NCBI GenBank assembly: GCA_964587655.1
Contig: CAZPMT010000016.1
Location: 6,952-70,951, forward strand
Direction: 5' to 3'
Origin: CAZPMT01 sp964587655
GTDB taxonomy: Bacteria > Hydrogenedentota > Hydrogenedentia > Hydrogenedentales > SLHB01
Length of the DNA stretch: 64,000 nucleotides
The position numbers and the translations under genes were made by a program. The first letter of the stretch is position 1; each line of letters begins with the position of its first letter. Positions 27,595 through 36,328 of this stretch are shown piece after piece. The notes beneath the pieces were generated by a model. The model made no database searches. It was not told where the DNA came from and saw nothing but the letters and a program-made list of their open reading frames with translations.

Positions 27595-29136
27595 TCAGAA
27601 CAGCGGACTCGCCCCGAGCAGCATGTCCTCGGCTTCCATTTCTTCGTCGCTTTTGCTTCCTTCGGGGCACTGGCCCGAGCGGAGGAGTTTCTTGGTGTGG
27701 CTGAACAACGTGTGCTTTCCGGACAGCAGGTCGAAGCCGAAGAGGCCGAGCTTGTAACCCATAGCGCCGAGGAATTGTGCGTCGGCGGTCTGGCACGGCG
27801 GCGTGAAGGTGAAAGTCCCGCCGACTAGAAACGCCGTCTGCGCCCAGGGAACGATGCTGTCTCCGAGGATGCTCAGTTCCACGCGAGGGAATCCGACGCC
27901 GAAGTTCATGCCGACGGCGCCCGAGGCGCCGGTCTCGTGCATATCGTCGTCTCCGAAGGTAAGGCCGGCAAGGCTGCCGCCCGCGGAGACCGACGTGCCG
28001 TTGAAGCTCAGGCCGAGGTCGCTGTCATAGGTGAAACCCGTCCTCACCCGGGAAGAGCCGTCCACTGGGACTGAACCGTTGATGACGAACTGGATCTTGA
28101 TGCCCAGCACGACCGGGATAGGACCGACCAGGAACGGGATCTTCATGATCGGCACCGGAAGCTTGTAGTCGATGACATCCCGGCCCGATCCAGCCACGAC
28201 CAAGTCAAGTGTCACATCGCCGCGCATGCCGGACAGGTTGCTGCCCCACTGTTGCAGTTGCCCGCCGCCGAGTTCGAAGTTGTTCTGGCTGCGGAACCGC
28301 GTGATCTTGCCGCTCGCCACGAAGCGTCCTTCGACGGTGGACACAATTCCTTTTGTCACCTTGAATTCATAGGTTGAGGTCTCCGTGTCGAGGGTGGCCT
28401 TTATCTCGTACTTGAACTCGCCGATCTCGAATGAGATGTTGATGGGCGTGCCGTCCTTCGGCACAGCGTACTCTTTGCCGGCGATCTCGATGGATTTGAT
28501 CTTGTCGGGAGTGAACTCGACGCCGTAGTCCCAGGCAATCGTCCCGTCGGTAAAGACCTCATTCAATGGCACGAACTCCGTCTCGACAACGAGGTTTCCG
28601 CCTACCGTCGTCACCGAGGAGATCTTGCGCACCGCAATGCCGTGGATGATGAGCGGTTTGCCCACGGCGAGGACGAGTCCGGCGGTTTGCAGGCCCGCCG
28701 CATTGAAGGTGTAGACATTGAGTTCCGTATCGGAGTTCATGAGCAGGCCGAGATGGCTCTCGTCGATCTGGACGGTGTTTGGCGCGGTTGTCACGCTGTA
28801 CGTGAACGAATCCGGCTCCCATTGCGCGTCCCCGGGCATGTATGTGCGCGTCACCGATGAAGTCTGGCCCGCGGTAATCGTGGCCGTATACGTGGCCGGG
28901 GCGTACCACCCGGGGGCTTCACTGAACGTGACTCTGTGGTCGCCCGCGGAAAGGCCCGAAACCGTGGCCCCGCTGTTCTGCCACGCGCCGCCGTCCACCT
29001 GCCACTGGGCGGCCGCCGCAACGGCTTCGTCGGGCGCGAGGTTGACCGTAAGCGCCCCTGGTTTCTGCGGGCAGCCTATCGAAAGAACCAGCACCGGGAC
29101 CAGGATTGAACACGCGAGAAGACGTTTCCAGGCCAT
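27595..29136 (-). CDS. Lipoprotein with PEGA-like N-terminal domain, function unknown
   Basis: 513 aa. The ATG at 29136 lies 7 bases after GGAGGTAAG and begins MAWKRLLACSILVPVLVLSIGC, a signal peptide with lipobox SIGC. A PEGA/Big-like domain follows at about 25-90 (WQVDGGAWQNSG, GLSAGDHRVTF). The remainder is beta-rich without recognised motifs; repeated glycine-rich strands near the end (GASGAVGMNFGVGFPRVEL) could be barrel-like. It is expected to be anchored to a membrane from the periplasmic side. No operon partners. Confidence 0.75.
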   Translation of the reverse strand: MAWKRLLACSILVPVLVLSIGCPQKPGALTVNLAPDEAVAAAAQWQVDGGAWQNSGATVSGLSAGDHRVTFSEAPGWYAPATYTATITAGQTSSVTRTYMPGDAQWEPDSFTYSVTTAPNTVQIDESHLGLLMNSDTELNVYTFNAAGLQTAGLVLAVGKPLIIHGIAVRKISSVTTVGGNLVVETEFVPLNEVFTDGTIAWDYGVEFTPDKIKSIEIAGKEYAVPKDGTPINISFEIGEFKYEIKATLDTETSTYEFKVTKGIVSTVEGRFVASGKITRFRSQNNFELGGGQLQQWGSNLSGMRGDVTLDLVVAGSGRDVIDYKLPVPIMKIPFLVGPIPVVLGIKIQFVINGSVPVDGSSRVRTGFTYDSDLGLSFNGTSVSAGGSLAGLTFGDDDMHETGASGAVGMNFGVGFPRVELSILGDSIVPWAQTAFLVGGTFTFTPPCQTADAQFLGAMGYKLGLFGFDLLSGKHTLFSHTKKLLRSGQCPEGSKSDEEMEAEDMLLGASPLF

Positions 29137-29343
29137 CTGCCTTACCTCCATGATTGTTAACGTTCCGACTTCTGACGGTACAAGCCGGTTTACTGTCGGG
29201 AACAAAACACGAGAAGGCAGGATGCCTCACCGTCCTGGTGGTTTGCCCTGCCACATAGGCATTCTACCACACGCGCTTCCATTCGCAAACACGGGCACTT
29301 TCCCGGGACAATGAGGGACAGTAACCACTTGTTGCGCTTGTAG

Positions 29344-29740
29344 GTGCGTGATCTCCGTCCGATACTTCGGCACGACCCGGACGTGATGCTGGTCGCGGAG
29401 ATTCGAGACTGAGAGAGCCGAACGCGCTATCCGTTGCGCCTTGACGGGCCATCTCGCGTTCAGTACGCTCCACATCAACGATGCCCCCGGCGCCATACCG
29501 CGACTGTTCGACATCGGGATTGAGCCGTATCTCTTGGCCTCCTCGGGGAAGCTGTCATTGCCCAACGGCTCGTGCGGCTTGTGTGTCTTGAATGCGCCGA
29601 GCCCTACCATCCTGATCCGGCCATGCTTGCCGAACTCGGGATCTCGCCCGAGAAGGCAGGAAACGGGGCCTTCCGCCGAGGCGCCGGATGCTACGCCTGC
29701 GAAACGAAGCGAATATTGCGCGCTTACCCTTGTGGACAAT
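29344..29740 (+). pseudogene. Decayed pilB/gspE-type secretion ATPase fragment, multiple frameshifts
   Basis: Three consecutive frames carry pieces of one GspE/PilB C-terminus: [20 protein letters not shown] (Asp box) ending in a stop, then in another frame [19 protein letters not shown] and [20 protein letters not shown] (His box). A third frame has [19 protein letters not shown] and [19 protein letters not shown] (zinc-motif region). Walker A and the N-terminus are absent. The order and spacing match the family, so this is a broken, 5'-deleted copy. Confidence 0.85.
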
Positions 29741-29797
29741 GCGCACGCGACCGTCTTAGGATGCTGGAAGAACGCACGTGGGATGGGAGAGCAGGTA

Positions 29798-31132
29798 ATG
29801 GTAGCGATCGTGCTGGTAGCGGTTGCCGGTCTGGGCGCTTTCGAGTATACGGACCGGTTTGACTATCCGGATGGATCCGATGGCGCGCCGGCTTGGTACA
29901 CCAAGAGTGTGGCGTGGGAGGTCGTCAACGGCGCCATGGCGTATCCGCGCGGTCAGCGATCGTTCGCGATTCTCGAGAGCGCGCCGTACGGGAAGGACCT
30001 CTCATTCGAAGCGACCGCCATGGTGAAGCAGCACGCGGGAGACGACTGGGCTGTTGCAGGGATCGCCTTGAGATTGGACGATCTGAACTACTGGCATCTC
30101 GCCCTGTCGGAAGCGCCGGTGGCCCGGGGCAAACGCCATTTCGTTGAACTAGCGGAGATGCTCGACGGCGTGTGGTTGTCCGAGAACAACAAGGACTCGC
30201 GATTGACGCCCGCCGCCTCCGAGGGCCGGGACTTCAACTGGGAGTACGGCGTACCGTATCGCCTGCGGATGACGCTTTCGCCGGACGCAATTCGCGGCGA
30301 ACTGATCGAGCAGGACGGTACGCGGCGCGCGCAGATGGGATACGCGCTCGACAACCGCGCAGTGAAATGCGGCCGCCCGGCCCTGGCCTGCGCACACTTC
30401 GAGGCGCGATTCGACGATGTTCACGTGGTGGTAAACGAGACCGCCCCTGGCCCGGAAGTGAAACCGCCCTCCTTTCCCGCCTACACACTGCCGGGATACG
30501 CGTCCGTTACCGCGCCCGCCACGGGTTTCTTCCATCCCAATAAAGTGGCGGGGCGCTGGTGGATAATCGATCCGAACGGCCAAGCCTTCTACGTCGTGGG
30601 AACGGATCACGCAAACTACAATGTGCACTGGTGTCAGAAGCTAGGCTATGCGCCGTATTCGCGGAACTGCGAGGAAAAGTACGGCCGCGAGGCGAAGTGG
30701 GCGGACGCAACGATTGAACGCCTCGTGCAATGGAACTTCAACGCCCTGGCCGCCAACCACTCGACAAGCCTGCGATACAAGAAGCTCCCGCACATCGAGA
30801 CCCTCGGCCTGGGTACGGCGTTTTCGGACTACGACGACTTGTGTCCCAAGACAACATGGACAGGGTTCCCAAACGTGTTCAGTCCGAAGTGGATGCGGTT
30901 CTGCGAGAAACGCGCCGAGGCCCTTTGCGCGGCGCACAAGGCTGATCCGTGGCTTATTGGGTATTTCCTCGATCCTGGGTCGATAGTGCCGCCGATGTCG
31001 GGGTCGGGTGCTGGTACGCGGATGACGAGGCATTTCAGTGCGCCTATTGGAAAGACCCGGCGGGCGGTCTCCACTCAGATCTACGCCAGGAAATCAACGC
31101 TTGGCTTAGCCCTGGAGAGAAGGTCGATGTGA
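29798..31132 (+). pseudogene. Secreted glycosidase-like protein, truncated or frameshifted at the catalytic region
   Basis: 444 aa with a signal peptide ([16 protein letters not shown]), a concanavalin-like beta domain ([20 protein letters not shown]) and the start of a barrel domain ([46 protein letters not shown]). The relatives I recall continue GYFLDNELEW with a catalytic Glu. Here the frame reads [12 protein letters not shown] and then unrelated sequence to a stop. A second open frame, roughly from 30950 to 31233, carries [17 protein letters not shown] and what may be the displaced C-terminus. Probably inactive. Confidence 0.65.
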
Positions 31133-31280
31133 ACGGCCCTCCGTCGTTCGTGTTTCCAATGCTGAAGGCATCCTTGTCCGCTTTCTCGGAAACCGTCGAT
31201 ACTATCGAGAGAGCGGTCTTGGTCGACAAATAGGCCGCGGCGGTCCAAGGCGACGCGTCCGGCCACGCGAAGGGAGCTAG

Positions 31281-32498
31281 ATGTCTTCCGGGCTGACACG
31301 TGTGCCGCACAAGATTGCACGAGCGTCACAGTTTGTCAAGCCACGACAAACTGTGGCGTATTGCCTGTACCTCGGGCTGACCGCACTCCTGCTCTTGCTT
31401 CTCGCGGAACTGGCGCTTCGCGGGTTGTTCGGCCTTCCCAGAGGACTCTTCTACTTCACGCCATTGAAGAACACCAGCTTATACCGTCCCGACGCGAAGA
31501 TGAACGTCGTCATCATGCCCCTGCCCTACACGATCGAGACGAATGCGATCGGGTTTCGCGGCGGCCCGATCTCGCGCGAGAAACCCGCGGGCATAACGCG
31601 AATCATTGCGCTCGGCGATTCGATCACGGACGGCTACATGGTCGACAACCCCGACACCTATCCCCAGCAATTGCAGGACCTGCTTCGGAACGGCGGGCAC
31701 AACGTGGAAGTCGTGAACGCGGCGCGAGGCGGCGCCACCATTGACCGCGAATACGCCATCCTGCGCAAATTCTGCATGCCACTCGATCCGGACTTGGTCT
31801 TGCTGACGTTTTGCGGAAACGACCTTTACGAAATGAGATCGAAGTCGCGCGAGGAACTGGTCAGTCTCAACATTGGAGACATGGAACCAGACGCCGCAAG
31901 CGAATGGCTGCTGTTTGGCAGGACGGCCCTCGGCGAGGCGATCCTCGACGCCGTGCTGCGTTACCGGCACGACCGGTATCGCGCGCATCAACGCTACTTC
32001 GCCGGCCTTAACGCGGCGAACCGCTACGACGTCCCCGGGTCCGCCGACTACGAACGCAACATCGAACTCACGCGGGAGTTCTCGCGCAGCTACGGGATAG
32101 GAGATCCCGAACTTCAACCGGTAATGCGGGCACGCCTCGACGACTACCTATACGCCCTCAGTCACATGAATCGCTTCTGCGCGGAGCGAAGCGTACGCCT
32201 CATGTTCGTGTATTTTCCGACGTACGAGCAGATTTACGATCCCGCGGCTTCCATGCAATTGCGCGATGTGCTTCGCACGAAGACGTCCGAGCTCGCTATT
32301 CCCTTCATCGATGCCACGCCTGCGTATCGGGCGCGAGGCCGGGCCAAGCCCCTGTTCCTCATGCCTCTCGATTTCCATCCAAATCCCGAAGGCAACCGCG
32401 TGCTGGCCGAAGCCATCCGAGACGCTCTCGTCAGCCAGGACTTCGGTATTGGTGATCGGAAATCGCCCCGCCTCCAGTCGCAGGTCACAGTACCTTGA
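31281..32498 (+). CDS. Membrane-anchored SGNH/GDSL hydrolase, carries an in-frame family D palindrome
   Basis: 405 aa. A short cytoplasmic N-terminus is followed by a membrane helix (YLGLTALLLLLLAELALRG) and an extracytoplasmic SGNH domain. Block I is IIALGDSITDGYM with the Ser nucleophile, block II is in NAARGGATID, block III is TFCGNDLYE, and the catalytic Asp-x-His is in LDFHPNPEGN. All four blocks are intact, so it should be active as an esterase or deacetylase. The 29-bp palindrome at 31327-31355 encodes QFVKPRQTV just before the helix. The 3' end overlaps aroC tail-to-tail by 14 bp. Confidence 0.88.
   Translation: MSSGLTRVPHKIARASQFVKPRQTVAYCLYLGLTALLLLLLAELALRGLFGLPRGLFYFTPLKNTSLYRPDAKMNVVIMPLPYTIETNAIGFRGGPISREKPAGITRIIALGDSITDGYMVDNPDTYPQQLQDLLRNGGHNVEVVNAARGGATIDREYAILRKFCMPLDPDLVLLTFCGNDLYEMRSKSREELVSLNIGDMEPDAASEWLLFGRTALGEAILDAVLRYRHDRYRAHQRYFAGLNAANRYDVPGSADYERNIELTREFSRSYGIGDPELQPVMRARLDDYLYALSHMNRFCAERSVRLMFVYFPTYEQIYDPAASMQLRDVLRTKTSELAIPFIDATPAYRARGRAKPLFLMPLDFHPNPEGNRVLAEAIRDALVSQDFGIGDRKSPRLQSQVTVP
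31327..31355. repeat. Family D 29-bp palindrome, copy 2 (inside CDS, phase 2)
   Basis: Perfect 11-bp arms CACAGTTTGTC / GACAAACTGTG around the loop AAGCCAC. The first base is codon position 2 of the SGNH hydrolase gene, so it is read in a different frame from copies 1 and 3. Confidence 0.95.
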
Positions 32499-33825
32499 CG
32501 CGGCCCATTGGACATAGCGCCTGGTAGGCGAGGTGCTGCATGTAGTTGTCGAGGAGGACCATTGCCGTGAAGGCTTCGGCGACGGGCCAGACGCGGGCGA
32601 CGATAGTCGGATCGCGGCGGGTGACGGCGCTGAGGGTTGCGTTTTCGAGTGAGACCTTGTCGATGGTGCGCTGGTCCTTGGCGATAGTCGGGGTCGGCTT
32701 GACGGCGAGCCGGGCGACGATTGGCTGACCCGTTGTCAGGCCGCCTGTGATGCCGCCGGCGTTGTTCGACTCGAAACATACCTTGCCGTCTTTGACGCGG
32801 ATCGCGTCGTTGCACTCAGAGCCGCGCATGTCCTTCACGGCGTAGCCCGCGCCGATCTCGACGGCCTTGATCGTGCCGATGCTCATCATGCGGCCCAGTT
32901 CGCCGTCGAGTTTGCGGAACACCGGCTCGCCCATGCCCGTCGGCAATCCCGTCGCGACGACTTCGACGAGGCCGCCGCTCGAATCGCCTTCGTCGCGGAT
33001 CTCGAGGATGCGCTTCTCCATCTCGAAGGCGGCGTCGACGTCCGGACAATTCATCGTGGGATGGACGCCGTATTGTTCGCGGATCGCCTTCGGGTTCATC
33101 GGTTTCGCGTTGTTCTGAATGGCGATGAGGCCGCGTTCGAGTTCCGCCAGCACGGACATCTTGTCGAGAAGGCGCATGTCCGGCGTGACGCGCCCGGAAC
33201 GGAAGACCCAGTCGTAGATGGGGTCGTACTCGCGCCGCGCCGCGCGGAACGCATCGACTTTTTGCCGGGCCTCGTCGTGCGGCATGTCGGACGCGCGGAT
33301 GCCTGCCGCTTCTTTCACATACGCGAAGACCTCGATGCCATGCTGCTTGAGAACTCGCCGCGCGACGGCGCCGGCCGCGACGATGGTCGAGGTGTAACGT
33401 CCGCTGAAGAAGCCCGCGCCGATCGCGTCGTCCCACTCGCCGTACTTCTGGTGTGACGCATATGAGGCATGGCCTGGGCGCGGCGTGCGGTTCGTCACCT
33501 GGTACTGCTCGATATGTTCGAAATGCCGGTCGAGGTTCGGGATCAGGATGACCATAGGCGTCCCGTTCGTGCAACCCTTGTTCGAGAAACCCGGCATCGT
33601 GTCCGCGGCATTGACGCCGCTGTAGATCACCGGCACGTCGGGCTCGCGGCGCGGCGAGGCAAGCTCGCTCTGACCCGGCTTCCGCGTCAACAGCGCCTCG
33701 TATATCTCAGCCTCGGTGATGTAAAGTCCAACCGGGACCCCTTGCAGATGGGCCGTCAAACCTTCCTGGTAACTTCCGCCGGCCACGGTGGTCTGAAATA
33801 ACGTTCCGTATGAACATCCAAGCAT
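32485..33825 (-). CDS. aroC: Chorismate synthase
   Basis: 446 aa, longer than the usual 360-390. It converts EPSP to chorismate with reduced FMN. Family blocks are RTPRPGHASYASHQKYGEWD, FFSGRYTSTIVAAGAVAR, DSSGGLVEVVATGLPTGMGEP and NNAGGITGGLTTGQPIV. The start MLGCSYGTLFQTTVAGGS has a strong GAAGGAGA ribosome site. It lies 44 bp downstream of aroA on the same strand; the two catalyse consecutive steps of the shikimate pathway and are probably co-transcribed. The extra length is in internal segments around residues 140-200. Confidence 0.95.
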   Translation of the reverse strand: MLGCSYGTLFQTTVAGGSYQEGLTAHLQGVPVGLYITEAEIYEALLTRKPGQSELASPRREPDVPVIYSGVNAADTMPGFSNKGCTNGTPMVILIPNLDRHFEHIEQYQVTNRTPRPGHASYASHQKYGEWDDAIGAGFFSGRYTSTIVAAGAVARRVLKQHGIEVFAYVKEAAGIRASDMPHDEARQKVDAFRAARREYDPIYDWVFRSGRVTPDMRLLDKMSVLAELERGLIAIQNNAKPMNPKAIREQYGVHPTMNCPDVDAAFEMEKRILEIRDEGDSSGGLVEVVATGLPTGMGEPVFRKLDGELGRMMSIGTIKAVEIGAGYAVKDMRGSECNDAIRVKDGKVCFESNNAGGITGGLTTGQPIVARLAVKPTPTIAKDQRTIDKVSLENATLSAVTRRDPTIVARVWPVAEAFTAMVLLDNYMQHLAYQALCPMGRVKVL

Positions 33826-33869
33826 GCTTCTATCTCCTTCGTTGTAGTGTCTGTTTTGAATTCATGAAT

Positions 33870-35144
33870 TCAGGGTTCGGCTGATACCATGCCTCCCAGT
33901 TTCCTCAGTGCTTCGGCAAAGGTTGGAAAAGTCACCGCAACCGCCTCGGCGTCGTGTATGATCGTGGGTCCGGGGATTAGGCAGCCCGCGATCGCCAGCG
34001 CCATAATCACGCGGTGATCGCCGTGACCGCCCACTTCCGCACCGCGGAGTTCGCTTTGCTGGATGACGAGACCGTCGGGAAGCTCCTTGACGCGCGCCCC
34101 GAGCCGCTCGAGTTCCTGGCGCATGACGGCGATGCGATCCGTCTCTTTAATGCGCGCCTGCGGCACGTTCACGAGGCGCGTCGCGCCCGCGGCGAAACAA
34201 CCAGCCACGGCCATCATCGGCAACGCGTCCGGGGTTGCGTTCAGATCGATTTCGCACCCGTGCAGTTCCGCCGCTTGGACGCGTATGCGATCCGGAGCAA
34301 CGTTGATGCGCGCGCCCATCCGCCGGAGATAGTCGACAACGGCCCGGTCGCCCTGAGTATCGTTCATGTCAAGTCCGAGGCAGGTCACGTCATTCTCTCC
34401 GAGCGCGCCGGCCACGAGGAAGAACGTCGCGGACGAGAAGTCGCCGGGAATACGCCGGTCGAATGCGCGGTAGCGTTGCCCGCCGGAGATGCGAAACTCG
34501 CGCAGGTCATCGCGCTCGAGCGCGATCCCTTCATGCTTGAGCCAGTCCAGCGTAATCTCGACGTACGGCTGCTCGTTCAACAACGGGACCCGTATATGCG
34601 AGTCGCCGTCCGCCAGCGGCGCGTTGATCAGAAGGCTCGTCAGGAACTGGCTGCTTACGGCCTCGATGGACGTCTCGCCGCCGCGCAGCATCCCTTCCAC
34701 CACAAACGGCGCGCACCCGTTCGCGCGAGTCGAACGGACCGAGGCGCCGAGGTCGTTCAACGCGATCGCCAGCAGGCCCGACGGACGCCGCCGAATCTGC
34801 TCGTCACCCGTCAAAACCGCCGCGCCCGAACGAAGCAGAGAGCACGAGCCAAGAGCGATGTTCAGCGTCGTCCCGGAGTTTGCCACGTCAATGACATTGG
34901 CGGGCGTCTTCGGCGTCCCGTCGATACCGTTCACACGCCACACATCGGATGGCGCGTCAATCTCTGCGCCGAGCGCCCTGAAAGCCGCCACCGCCGAACG
35001 CGCGTCCTGCGAATCCAGCGGGCGGCGAATAACGCTCTCGCCCTCCGCCAGAGACGCAATCGCGACGGCGCGGATCGTGTGCGACTTCGATCCCGGGATA
35101 TCGACCGATCCTCGAAGTACACTTCGCTCGCAGACAATGTTCAT
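33870..35144 (-). CDS. aroA: 3-phosphoshikimate 1-carboxyvinyltransferase (EPSP synthase)
   Basis: 424 aa. PEP and shikimate-3-phosphate binding blocks are GSKSHTIRAVAIASLAEGES, IDVANSGTTLNIALG, AVSSQFLTSLLINAPLADG, PGDFSSATFFLVAGAL, ARIKETDRIAVMRQELERLG and GDHRVIMALAIAG. The N-terminal catalytic Lys is in PGSKSH. NSGTT, in place of the common NAGTA, suggests a class II-like (glyphosate-tolerant type) enzyme; this is inference. It heads an aroA-aroC pair, with a possible promoter at 35223-35249. Confidence 0.95.
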   Translation of the reverse strand: MNIVCERSVLRGSVDIPGSKSHTIRAVAIASLAEGESVIRRPLDSQDARSAVAAFRALGAEIDAPSDVWRVNGIDGTPKTPANVIDVANSGTTLNIALGSCSLLRSGAAVLTGDEQIRRRPSGLLAIALNDLGASVRSTRANGCAPFVVEGMLRGGETSIEAVSSQFLTSLLINAPLADGDSHIRVPLLNEQPYVEITLDWLKHEGIALERDDLREFRISGGQRYRAFDRRIPGDFSSATFFLVAGALGENDVTCLGLDMNDTQGDRAVVDYLRRMGARINVAPDRIRVQAAELHGCEIDLNATPDALPMMAVAGCFAAGATRLVNVPQARIKETDRIAVMRQELERLGARVKELPDGLVIQQSELRGAEVGGHGDHRVIMALAIAGCLIPGPTIIHDAEAVAVTFPTFAEALRKLGGMVSAEP

Positions 35145-35566
35145 ACTCTGTAGAGACCCGTGGTCAGGGGCGTAATGCCGTGCGCCATAGATACGCGCAA
35201 CCTTTAGCCCGATGAGGTGATGATATTATCTCCCCACTCGTGCTGTCAAAATCCGCGACCCCGGATCGGTTGAGCACAGCGACCCCGTCTGCTACTGTAT
35301 GACTCAGAATCACAGCGCCTTGAGGAAGACTAATGTTCCACCGATGTCCAGGAAGTTCGGCGCAGGCTGCCGGCGGTGTTCCCCCTTTGAAGGGGGCTAG
35401 GGGGATGTTCTTTGTTCTCGCCGGAAGCTTCTGTTGGCCGCCCAACATCCCCCTAGCCCCCTTCAAAGGGGGAACACCGCGAAGATGCCGGCTTTGACAT
35501 AGGCTACCGGCAGGATGAACTGCCAAACTAATATCTCGCGTAACGCTATAATGAAAGGCTTATTCC
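35145..35566. repeat. Intergenic region with family C two-hairpin element (35373-35480)
   Basis: Between divergent aroA and the methyltransferase gene. 35373-35409 and 35444-35480 are perfect inverted arms of 37 bp (GCGGTGTTCCCCC, TTTGAA, GGGGGCTAGGGGGATGTT). Each arm contains the CCCCC/GGGGG hairpin seen at 7682-7709. The spacer is about 34 bp. No gene is visible; the aroA promoter candidate is described separately. Confidence 0.85.
35223..35249 (-). promoter_or_regulatory. Possible promoter for aroA-aroC
   Basis: On the minus strand TTGACA (35249-35244) and TAATAT (35228-35223) are separated by 15 bp, about 80 bp before the aroA ATG. The elements are good, but the spacing is two bases short of ideal. 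Confidence 0.4.
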
Positions 35567-36214
35567 ATGATGTCTTCGACGGAGCTCCGTGCGTGGTTCG
35601 AGAACGTCCGCGATGTAATCGAGACCGCCTATACCTCGCACGTAGAGCCATGGCGGCAGTCCGGTTTCTCGGGTCCCGAGGATCGTTGGGTTTCGTTGCG
35701 AAAGCCGGTGGCCGACTGCATCGAACGGAGCGGTTCGTTCCTCGATATCGGCTGCGCTAACGGATACCTCATCGAGTGTTGCATCAAGTGGACTGCGGAG
35801 CGCGGTATCGTGATCGATCCGTACGGGGTTGATGTCTCCGAACGTCTGGTTGATCTCGCGCGAAATAGGCTGCCTCAGCTTGCAGAACATCTCTTCGTCG
35901 CGAACGCCTTCACTTGGACGCCTCCCATGAGGTTCGATTACGTTCGGACGGAGTTGGTCTATGTACCCACTGAGTTCGAGCGCGAATATGTAACCCGGCT
36001 GCTTGAACGGTTCGTCAAGCCCGGCGGCCGCTTGCTTATCGCGAACTACACCGAAGATCACCCCGATCCGTCCGTCGGCGTCCTCCCCGGCGAGAGCGCA
36101 ATCAGCAATATCCTCGGTCACCTCTCGGCGCTCGGATTCAAAACCGATACTTACAAAGACGGATACGATCCCGTGAAGTCACGCAGAGTAAGGATTGCAG
36201 TCCTGACTGCCTGA
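35567..36214 (+). CDS. Class I SAM-dependent methyltransferase
   Basis: 215 aa (ATG at 35567 or 35570). The SAM-binding motif I is SFLDIGCANGYLIECC, the acidic motif II follows at IDPYGVDVSERLV, and motif post-I/III are read as ANAFTWTPPMRFDYV and FVKPGGRLLIANY. The whole protein is a minimal Rossmann methyltransferase of the type acting on small molecules. A TATAAT-like hexamer (35547-35552) lies close upstream without a good -35. Substrate unknown and no operon partner. Confidence 0.82.
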   Translation: MMSSTELRAWFENVRDVIETAYTSHVEPWRQSGFSGPEDRWVSLRKPVADCIERSGSFLDIGCANGYLIECCIKWTAERGIVIDPYGVDVSERLVDLARNRLPQLAEHLFVANAFTWTPPMRFDYVRTELVYVPTEFEREYVTRLLERFVKPGGRLLIANYTEDHPDPSVGVLPGESAISNILGHLSALGFKTDTYKDGYDPVKSRRVRIAVLTA

Positions 36215-36328
36215 GAAGGCCGCTCTCACTCCCTGATTGTCGTCTGCTTCCCAATTCCGTTTCTCGCGATCATGTGCTATGCTACCGGCGAGCATCCACG
36301 GTACGGAAAAAGCAGAAGGGAAGTGACC

